The position numbers and the translations under genes are program-made. This document shows, in pieces, positions 1 to 7,500 of a stretch of DNA of 11,931 nucleotides (the stretch's first letter is position 1; every line of letters starts with the position of its first letter). The stretch spans positions 1-11,931 of the forward strand of contig DAOTTW010000314.1 of assembly GCA_034437615.1 (NCBI GenBank). Reading direction: 5' to 3'. The stretch comes from DAOTTW01 sp034437615 (GTDB taxonomy: Bacteria > Chloroflexota > Anaerolineae > Aggregatilineales > Phototrophicaceae). The notes under the pieces were generated by a model that had not been told where the DNA came from, made no database searches, and was given only the letters and a program-made list of their open reading frames with translations.

Positions 1-5
1 CTGAC

Positions 6-108
6 GCCGCTCGGACACCCAGAAGGGTGTCCCTACAGGGCATCGTTCGTAGGGACACGGCTTGCCGTGTCCGCAAACCGTGTCAATTATTTTGTTGGGA
101 TGGCCTTA
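6..108 (-). repeat. 103-bp palindromic dispersed repeat, left copy
   Basis: This is the inverted counterpart of 8689-8791; 98 of 103 positions match. Read on the minus strand it starts 3 bases after the stop codon of the first Uma2 gene. It contains an AT-rich lead (AACAAAATAATTGACA) and two hairpins. The first has stem GGACACGGC / GCCGTGTCC with an AA loop; the second has stem GGACACCC / GGGTGTCC with a TTCT loop. The five mismatches to the other copy all fall in and beside the first hairpin. The plus-strand segments at 28-37 and 49-58 are also reverse complements, so a longer alternative fold is possible. It looks like a member of a dispersed intergenic palindrome family that may act as a 3'-end structure. 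No transposase lies beside it. Confidence 0.9.
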
Positions 109-110
109 TA

Positions 111-722
111 CTATGCGTCGGCGTCCTCGTCTGCAAATAGGTCACGGATTGTCACGCTCAGGCCAGGCAATAGCGCTTCGTCTTGCAGCGTGTCGTCAGC
201 CTCATAGACTGTGATCGTCTTGCTGTTAGGCTGATGCACATGCAGTTTCTGTGCCTCCGGGTAGATCACCCACACCGCCTCAGCGCCATACGTCAGGTAA
301 TCGTTGATCTTGTCGTTGAGTTCTGCGGCGCTTTCGCTCGCTGAAACCACCTCAACCGCCAGCGTCGGCGCACCCATAAACGGCTTACGACGGTCTGTAT
401 TTTTCAGGATGCCACCGCGCACAAACGACAGATCAGGCAGACGTGTCTTGCGCACGCGCTTTTCGGCTGTGTCGTCTGCTTCTTCGACGTGCAGCACGTA
501 AGTCAGGCCATCGAAGAAGACTTCCCCTAGCTTGTGTTGCTGCACAAAGGCATCTAGCAACCGGAACAGCGCCCGCAGGATAAACATATGCTCAAGTCCG
601 GTCACGGGCTGCGCCTTTTCTCTGGGGTGACCATCCACAATTTCGACGTAATCCCCCACCTCATGCAGGTTATCCAGCGTGATAATCGTTTCTGACGCTG
701 TGCTGTGGGCAAAATCGGTCAT
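111..722 (-). CDS. Uma2 family endonuclease (PD-(D/E)XK fold), copy 1
   Basis: This 203-residue protein matches the Uma2 (DUF820) family, predicted nucleases of the restriction-endonuclease-like fold that occur in many copies in Cyanobacteria and Chloroflexota and whose cellular role is poorly known. The family's conserved acidic and basic residues are visible: Asp97 in LPDLSF, Glu124 in LAVEVVS and Lys138 in NDKINDYL, followed by the typical GAEAVWVIYP strand. The active site therefore looks intact and the length is normal for the family. The start at 722 lies 6 bases after the stop of the upstream Uma2 gene with no clear Shine-Dalgarno, so translation is probably coupled. It is the last gene of a likely three-gene minus-strand operon and is followed directly by the 103-bp repeat. 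Parts of it are identical at DNA level to the neighbouring paralogue. Confidence 0.9.
   Translation of the reverse strand: MTDFAHSTASETIITLDNLHEVGDYVEIVDGHPREKAQPVTGLEHMFILRALFRLLDAFVQQHKLGEVFFDGLTYVLHVEEADDTAEKRVRKTRLPDLSFVRGGILKNTDRRKPFMGAPTLAVEVVSASESAAELNDKINDYLTYGAEAVWVIYPEAQKLHVHQPNSKTITVYEADDTLQDEALLPGLSVTIRDLFADEDADA
139..340 (-). repeat. Mosaic direct repeat shared with second Uma2 gene (copy 1)
   Basis: Two blocks inside the first Uma2 gene are identical base for base to the second Uma2 gene: 139-201 equals 754-816 (63 bases) and 265-340 equals 877-952 (76 bases). The stretch between the blocks is clearly diverged. Identity extends through third codon positions, which points to recent sequence exchange and not only to selection on the protein. 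Confidence 0.9.
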
Positions 723-728
723 GGTTGC

Positions 729-1304
729 TTATATCTCGTCAGCGTCTACGAACAGGTCACGGATTGTCACGCTCAGGCCAGGCAATAGCGCTTCGTCTTG
801 CAGCGTGTCGTCAGCCGTCAGGATGTGGCCTGTGCGCTCCGGCTTATAGATATGCAGTTGGCGTGCGTCCGGGTAAATCACCCACACCGCCTCAGCGCCA
901 TACGTCAGGTAATCGTTGATCTTGTCGTTGAGTTCTGCGGCGCTTTCGCTCGGCGATACAACTTCAACCGCCAGCGTCGGCGCAGCCGGAACCGGACGAC
1001 GTTTGTCGAATTGTGGCAACGCACCGCGACGCATAAACGAAAAATCCGGTATGCGCGTTCGGGGCGCGTCGTTGTCATCGACATGCAAAATGTATGTCAG
1101 GCCATCCGCATAGCAAGCGCCTAACTGCTGCGCACGAACGTAATTGCCGATGATGTACATCAAATGCGTAATCACTAACGCATGAATATAGCCCGCCACA
1201 GGTTTCTCCCTCAGTTCGCCATCCACGATTTCGGTGTGGTCCGGCACGCTCATGATGTTATCCAATGTAATCGGCTGATTTTGTCCTTTGATATTGCTCG
1301 TCAT
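729..1304 (-). CDS. Uma2 family endonuclease (PD-(D/E)XK fold), copy 2
   Basis: A 191-residue Uma2/DUF820 protein, paralogous to the next gene downstream. The expected catalytic residues are Asp87 in IPDFSF, Glu114 in LAVEVVS and Lys128 in NDKINDYL, so it should be an intact member of the predicted nuclease family. The N-terminal half (TLDNIMSVPDHTEIVDGELREK) resembles copy 1 only moderately, while the C-terminal half is nearly the same. The start at 1304 has a good ribosome binding site: GGAG about 9 bases upstream on the minus strand. It begins 17 bases after the stop of the exported-protein gene, consistent with one transcript. Function in the cell is unknown; nuclease activity is inferred from the fold. 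Confidence 0.9.
   Translation of the reverse strand: MTSNIKGQNQPITLDNIMSVPDHTEIVDGELREKPVAGYIHALVITHLMYIIGNYVRAQQLGACYADGLTYILHVDDNDAPRTRIPDFSFMRRGALPQFDKRRPVPAAPTLAVEVVSPSESAAELNDKINDYLTYGAEAVWVIYPDARQLHIYKPERTGHILTADDTLQDEALLPGLSVTIRDLFVDADEI
754..952 (-). repeat. Mosaic direct repeat shared with first Uma2 gene (copy 2)
   Basis: Blocks 754-816 and 877-952 are exact copies of 139-201 and 265-340, at offsets of 615 and 612 bases. The stretch between them differs in both sequence and length. A direct repeat of 76 bases this close could also support deletion of one gene by recombination. Confidence 0.9.
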
Positions 1305-1321
1305 TGCGTCGTGCTCCGTCG

Positions 1322-4294
1322 CTAATTTACTGCTTCTGATTGTAACATGCCGGATAGCAAGCGGTCATGCAGCAGGGTAAACGTCCGCGTGCGTGCCTGC
1401 CGCTGATTGTTCGCATCGCGGCCTGTGATCGCAAACGTCAGCGTCAGCGCGTCGGCTGCCGCCGCGCCCTCTGCACGCGGGTCGAATTCCAGATTGCTGA
1501 AGCTGCGGCTGAGCGTCTGCGGCGTGAACTGATAAAAAGCGCGTCCGTTACTGGTGCGCAGCCTGCCCTGTTCCAGCACATAAGCAGGTGTGCGCAGCGT
1601 GTAATAGGCTTGTGCATCGGTCCAGCCCGGCGGCACATCCACACTGAAGTTTAGCGGCTGACCGGGGATAATCTCGCTTTCGTCGGGCTGATTGCTGACC
1701 AGTGGCGCGGCATCCGGCGCGGTGACGAACACGAGAAAGCTGTTGGCATCCTGTGCGGCGATGCCACCGCGCTGCACGCCATCCACCGCCGCTAAATCAC
1801 CCGCCGAAACACGCCCCGCATAGCTCACATCCACGCGCACGCGCCACACACCGACCTCATTCAGCACGACATCCTGCGCCGGATCGTAGGCATAGCCGAA
1901 GGCGTTCGCGTTCAGGCTGATTGGCTGCGTGCGACCCGATGGCGCGGTTAAGCTGGCGTCGATTGTGCCCGCCAGGGGTGGCGCGATGTGGCCAGCTAGC
2001 GCAAAGCGGCTATTGCGCGTCAGCGTTTGGCCCGGCTGCGTGCCTGTGGGATGAAAGAATAGCGGGCTGCTGGCATCCCCAATGCTCAGCACGGGGTCGA
2101 TGAAGGGTGGTTGTACGCGCAGCGTCGCATCGTCGTCTGTGATGATGGCCAAAGCCGCATAGCCTGCTGTGGTGTATGTATCTGTTGCCGGGTTGCGCTG
2201 CACGATGCCGCCGAACAGCCATGCATAATCACCGGGCCGATTGCCTGCTGCACCTGCACCGATCTGGCCATCCAGCGCGGCGTCATTGGTCCAGCGCGGC
2301 GCAACCCCGGCAGCGCTGACCGCTTGCCCCAGCATCACAGCAGGCCGCGTGCTGCTCAGGTAGGCATAGGCGTCATCCGGCAAGGGGCAGCTAGCATCCA
2401 TACAAGCAAATTGCAGCACAGGCCGCACACCTGCATTGCTGACATCCGGCACATAGGCCACGTCCCCCGCGAAAAACGGATAATTCGTGATCGGGGCCAC
2501 CTGTGGCGCATCATCAGGATACGTGGCCGTGTCGTACCAGATTTGGCCTGCACCTCTGTAATCAGCCAGTCCGCGTGCGCCGCGTGCCAGTGCGCCTGCT
2601 TCGTCCGGGTCGGTCACGGTGCCTGCGCCGCTACTGTAACCAGCCCACACGCGCCCTTGCGCATCCGTGTAGCGTGCTGAGGCATCCAGCCTGTACTCAC
2701 CGGGTTGATCGAAGCGGAAAATCTCGTCGGCCTGAAAATAACCGCCGGCGTCGGCCTGGCCGCTGAAGGTGCGCTCAATCACCTGATCGGTGAACAGTGG
2801 CGCAAATCGCAGCCGGATGCTCACAGCAGCGGGCAGCGATGGCAGCACGCGCACAGCCATCAGCGGCACATCCCCAACCGCAAAAGGCGCACCCGGCAAC
2901 ACACTCGGCAGCAGCGCCAGGCTTTCAGCCGCGATGAAACGGTGCTCGCCCTCATACGTCACGCGCTGGCCGGATGGTGTGTTCAGTGTGGCGGCCACGA
3001 ACAGCGTTTTGTCGCCATAGCGCGTGGCATCCAGCAGGGCGCGATTGCTGAGCGTGCGCAGGCTGAGTCTGCCGTCCCTGCTCAGGTGAATCTGCTGAAT
3101 TGGCAGTGGGTTGGTGGGCAGCGTGCCGTCTTGTCGCAAGGTCAGGCTGCCGGAGGCGAACAGGGCAGGCAGCAGCACAGGCGGCACATGCAAACGCGGC
3201 GTAATTGTGTAGGCAGCAGGCGCTAGCGAGGCGTGCTGCGGCTGAAAGCGCACCGGATGCAAACTGCCTGCGTTGCCAGCCAGCGCGAAATTGTGATGCA
3301 GCAGCGAAAGCTGCACCTGTGGCGCTTGTGGCTCGCCAACCCTGAGCAATTGCGGCAGATACGTGCTGGATTCCGGCGCTGTGCTGCTCAGGTCGGGTGC
3401 TGTGTCGCCGGATGTGCTGAAGACTCGGTTCGCGTACCAGCCGAAGGGGGCACTATCGGCAATCTGGCCGCTCCCGCGAAACACGGGCACATACCAGCCC
3501 GCGCTGATGTCATCCGGCAAGGGCACGCTAAAGGCAAGTGTCGCCTGTATCACGCCCTCAGTTTGGCGCACGCCCGTAGCCGGGGCGCTGCCCAATGGGA
3601 TCGGTTGCGTGTGCGTGGCGATGGGTAAGCCCGTGCGCGTCAGCCTATCCGACCAATCTGCACCGGGATGCGGGATTTGCGCACCATCCGCAGCGAAAAG
3701 CGGTTGCAGCGCCAATTCACCACGCAACGTCAGCGGCAAATCGGGGTCGGCATCCGGCGCGAAAAGCGTCACATCCAGCAGCAGCGTTAGATCGTCGCCT
3801 GCTTGCAGATTCGTTTGATCGACGCGCCCCCGTGCCAGCCACACACTGCCCCCATACGACACCTGCCCACCCGCTTCAAAGCCAGACGCGCTGGCAGCAG
3901 CCGTTTGTGACCAGATCAACACGCCATCGTCCACCGCATCCGGCAGCGCATTGGCGCGGCGCTGTGCATCGCTGATGCGCTGTGCTGGTAGCAGCCAATA
4001 GGGTGTACCCGCTGTGCCCAGCAGCGTCACCTGAAAGGCACCGTTCGCGTCGGCGTCGGCATAGGCTGTTGCGCCTGTGAACAGGTTACGAATGGCGATC
4101 TGCGCACGCGAAAAGGTCGCGCCCTGTACCCCGCTGATCTGCACCTGTGCGGCGCTGTCACCGGCTGTAATCGTCACGAGTTCGGCGCGTAAATCGGGCG
4201 TGGGCTGGGCCATCGTGGGCCGCGTGACGCTCAGCAGCAGTAACAGAACGATGATGCGCAGCAGACGCAGGAGAATCGGTTGTGTGCTTTGCAT
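1322..4294 (-). CDS. Large Sec-exported beta-rich protein of unknown function
   Basis: I do not recognise this family. The reading frame is open up to 4417, but I place the start at 4294. From there the protein begins with a textbook signal peptide: Arg residues at 10 and 13, a Leu/Ile/Val core at 14-21, and a probable cut after Ala29 (PTMA/QPTP). The mature part, about 960 residues, is rich in short strands, Pro, Asp and Gly. Segments such as YADADANGAFQVTLLG (N-terminal) and EVGVWRVRVDVSYAG (C-terminal) suggest a string of Ig-like or carboxypeptidase-regulatory-like beta domains. I found only two Cys residues in the mature chain, Cys631 and Cys636, in CMDASC, possibly a disulfide. There is no C-terminal membrane anchor or sorting signal, so it should be secreted or surface-associated. 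No good Shine-Dalgarno is visible before 4294. It is the first gene of a likely operon with the two Uma2 genes and is divergent from the kinase gene. Confidence 0.75.
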   Translation of the reverse strand: MQSTQPILLRLLRIIVLLLLLSVTRPTMAQPTPDLRAELVTITAGDSAAQVQISGVQGATFSRAQIAIRNLFTGATAYADADANGAFQVTLLGTAGTPYWLLPAQRISDAQRRANALPDAVDDGVLIWSQTAAASASGFEAGGQVSYGGSVWLARGRVDQTNLQAGDDLTLLLDVTLFAPDADPDLPLTLRGELALQPLFAADGAQIPHPGADWSDRLTRTGLPIATHTQPIPLGSAPATGVRQTEGVIQATLAFSVPLPDDISAGWYVPVFRGSGQIADSAPFGWYANRVFSTSGDTAPDLSSTAPESSTYLPQLLRVGEPQAPQVQLSLLHHNFALAGNAGSLHPVRFQPQHASLAPAAYTITPRLHVPPVLLPALFASGSLTLRQDGTLPTNPLPIQQIHLSRDGRLSLRTLSNRALLDATRYGDKTLFVAATLNTPSGQRVTYEGEHRFIAAESLALLPSVLPGAPFAVGDVPLMAVRVLPSLPAAVSIRLRFAPLFTDQVIERTFSGQADAGGYFQADEIFRFDQPGEYRLDASARYTDAQGRVWAGYSSGAGTVTDPDEAGALARGARGLADYRGAGQIWYDTATYPDDAPQVAPITNYPFFAGDVAYVPDVSNAGVRPVLQFACMDASCPLPDDAYAYLSSTRPAVMLGQAVSAAGVAPRWTNDAALDGQIGAGAAGNRPGDYAWLFGGIVQRNPATDTYTTAGYAALAIITDDDATLRVQPPFIDPVLSIGDASSPLFFHPTGTQPGQTLTRNSRFALAGHIAPPLAGTIDASLTAPSGRTQPISLNANAFGYAYDPAQDVVLNEVGVWRVRVDVSYAGRVSAGDLAAVDGVQRGGIAAQDANSFLVFVTAPDAAPLVSNQPDESEIIPGQPLNFSVDVPPGWTDAQAYYTLRTPAYVLEQGRLRTSNGRAFYQFTPQTLSRSFSNLEFDPRAEGAAAADALTLTFAITGRDANNQRQARTRTFTLLHDRLLSGMLQSEAVN

Positions 4295-4435
4295 GGGCTG
4301 TAATCGGGCCTTGTGTGATGAAAAGCGCTTGTCGTCGTTCGTTAATTGTAATGCTTCTATCGCTGGATGACACAGCCCAAGTAGCGCCAGCCTGAAATTT
4401 TTGCAACATCTGAACATATTGCGGCGCGTATAGCG

Positions 4436-4490
4436 TTGGCGTTCATGCTGCCCTCAAGGTAAGATGAAACAATTGAGGATAAGATGGAAC
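4436..4490 (+). promoter_or_regulatory. Probable promoter and direct repeat upstream of kinase gene
   Basis: TTGGCG (4436-4441) and TAAGAT (4460-4465) are spaced by 18 bases and could serve as -35 and -10 elements for the kinase gene at 4523. The sequence TAAGATGAAAC at 4460-4470 recurs as TAAGATGGAAC at 4480-4490, exactly 20 bases (about two helix turns) downstream, so the pair might instead be a regulator site. Promoter strength is uncertain. The divergent exported-protein gene must also be driven from this 228-bp region; I see only a weak TACAAT (minus strand, 4350-4345) for it. Confidence 0.4.
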
Positions 4491-4522
4491 TACGGTGTGA
4501 ATTCGCGAGGTCTTGAGGTTCT

Positions 4523-7500
4523 ATGGAAGTCGGCGCATTAATCAAGCAACAATACGATGTCATCGAGCATATCGGGCGTGGCGGTATGGCGGATGTCTGG
4601 TCCGCGAAGGATACCCGCCTGCGTCGTCTGGTGGCTGTAAAGACCATCGCACGCGGCCTGAGCGCAGATATTGACCCACTGGGCCGCTTTGAGGTCGAAG
4701 CGCAGACTATCGCAGGCATGGAGCACCCGCACATCCTGCCCATTTATGATTTTGGCGACCACGATAGTAGTCTGTTTATCGTGATGCGCTACATGCCGGG
4801 TGGCTCATTGGAGGATGTGCTGCAAGATGGCCCGTTGCCAGTCGATGAGGTCCTGCGCATGGGGCAGGCCATCGCCAGCGCGCTGGATTACGCCCACGAG
4901 AAGAACGTCATCCACCTGGATTTAAAGCCGCCGAATATCCTGCTGGATAGCTCTGGAGCGCCATATCTGGCTGATTTTGGCCTGGCGACCATGCTAGACG
5001 CCAGCGGACGCGCACAGAACCCCGGCTCCGGCACGCTGCTGTATATGGCCCCAGAGCAACTCGTCGCAGAGACCATCGACCACCGCGCCGACATCTACGC
5101 CTTCTGCATCATGCTGTTTCACATGTTCACGGGCCAATTGCCGTTTGAGGGTGCATCCCCGATGGCCCTGCGTCAGATTCAGCAGCAAGACGAATTGCCC
5201 GACCTGGAAGAATTCAACCCGGATTTACCGTATCAACTGACGGACCTGCTGCGGCATGGCACATCGACAGACCCCGAAGAGCGCCCCAACACGCATCAGG
5301 AAATCATGGACGAGATACGCGAAATCCTCTCCGGCCAAACGGACGTGACTTTTTCCGGCGCAACGCTGACGTCCGATCCCTATGGCTTCGGCGTCGAAGC
5401 GGCCTATGCAGATACCGAGGCGTTGCTGACGACACGAGACGCCGATGTGCTGGAAGCCGTCGAGATTTACAATCGGGCGCGTCATGCCTGGTCGGGCGGG
5501 CAGGGGCGTTTTCTGCTCGGCCTGACGCACTATATGCTGATGGCCGATACCTACGCCCGTGCGGATGAATTCGGCCTGCTGTTGGATGAAGCGGGCTATC
5601 AGCTTTTGCTGCGTGGTGCGCTGGAATATGATTACGAGGTCGAATACTGGTGGTCACAAATTGACGAGGCCAATCGGCGCTGGGTGTGCTTGCACACGTT
5701 GCGCAGTGGCACCACCCCCGCACGCATCCGCGCTACGTATCGGCTGGAAACGCTGCAAGACGCCGAACCGCCCGTAATTCCCAAGCTGGTTGGCGAGGCG
5801 TTGCAGGTCGAAACGAACGAAGAGGCCAAGCTAGCAGCGCTCTCGGTATTGGCGACACGCGCCAAACTGATGAAAAACAGGCTGGAACTCAAGACCGAGT
5901 ATAACAATCGGCTGCTGACGACGCTGACACGGGTCGGGCTGGAACTGACGCCGCTGGACGAGTGGCGCGAGCATGTATACAGCACCGAAGTCGATGAACT
6001 GATTGCAGAGACAGCCATTGACGAGGATAACAGCCATACCGTCGCGGACCGAGCAGCGCGTACAGTCGGCCAGATGCGTTCGTTGGCTGCGGTTGGGCAT
6101 CTGGCACAGGCCCACCGCGCTAAGCACCCCGGTGCCTTGCGTGCGCTGGCGCTGGTGCGCGATGAAGCCCCCGCGTTGCCCAACATCGTGCCGCCACAGG
6201 CACGCATTTACGCCTGGATCACAAATACAATGGTGCGGCTCTCGCGCAATCCGTTAGATGGCATTGCACGCTGGCTGATTATGCTGCTGGTGGCGTGGCT
6301 GGCCTTCGGTCAGCATGTGTATACGACCTTTCGCGGTGAGGCGCTCTTCACGCCGGAGCGTTGGGGCAATGCGCTGGCCATCGGCCTGATTATGGGCTTG
6401 TTTGCGAGCGTGCTGTTGCTGGTCAGCGATGAGGCCAGCCGACGCTTACGCGGCTTCTGGCCCTGGTGGGGGCGTTTATTGCTGAGCAGTGCGCTGAGTT
6501 TTGTCCTCGGCATCTTGCTGTACGCTGGCTACGTCTGGCTGTTCACCGGCGGCGGCCAAATCCCCTGGGATTTGATGCGCTTCGGTAGCCTGGGGCTGGT
6601 GGTGGCCTTCGTCGCGCCTGCCATGCTGGGTTTGCGCGGCTGGCCTGCTATCCCGATTACAACCCTGGCCATCATCCTGCCGATCATCGCCGCACAGCAC
6701 AACCAGTATCATCAGAATTTCCTCTGCTACTACTACGAAGAAGGGGTTGTCGATTGCGATGCATTCCCGGCCTTCTCATTCACGCTGGCACCATTGATCG
6801 GCCTGCTGGGTGGCGCTTTTCTCGGTTGGTTGATTAAACGCCCACAGAGCATCCATGAGGCCCTCGAACGCACCCCGCATTGGCTGCACATCGCTGTGGG
6901 TGCTGCGCTGGCCTTCGTTTGGGCCGTCGGCAGTTGGTTGCTTATCAGCAGCATCTACGCCGAGCAAAGCGTCACCTGGGATGAAATTTCGCTGCTGGCT
7001 GCTGCCTCATTGCTGTTTGCGCTGCTGCTGGTTTTCTCGTTGCGGTTTACTGGACGCCTCGCATTCATCGGCGTCAGTATGGCGGCCTTCGTGCCACTCT
7101 ACAGCCTGTTAGATGGCTTCTTTCAGATCAGCGTCGTCGCGCCGGGCCAGGGCGGTAATTATGTGTATCCCCTGTTGCCCTACGACACCATCGGGCAGAC
7201 GCTCAGCGTTGGCTTGCCGGTGGCCTTCACGTTGGCGCTGGGCGCTAACGGCCTGACGCTGATACGTGGCTGGTGGGCTTTCATCGGCAGGGCGCGTAAA
7301 CGCCACGAACGCGGCGGTTGGGCCAGCGGTGTGCTGGGGTATGCGATTGTCGGCGCGGGTTTGGTCAGCTTGTTGGCGCTGTTCTCCGTTCATAGCGACC
7401 TGTTGTGGGCGTTGGGTTGGAGTATGTGGGGCTTTCTGGCCTTTGTTTTCGGGCTGGCGACGTGGCGCTGGGCGCGTTGGGGTGCGCGTGGGTTGCTGCT

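Noticed and set aside
2111..2680. 189-codon plus-strand open frame inside the exported-protein gene
   Set aside because: It lies antisense to a convincing gene, is Cys/Arg-rich with no domain, and is typical of shadow frames in GC-rich DNA.
4295..4417. N-terminal extension of the exported protein starting at 4417
   Set aside because: It would put 41 polar residues before a clear signal peptide, has no ribosome binding site and would extend close to the kinase promoter.
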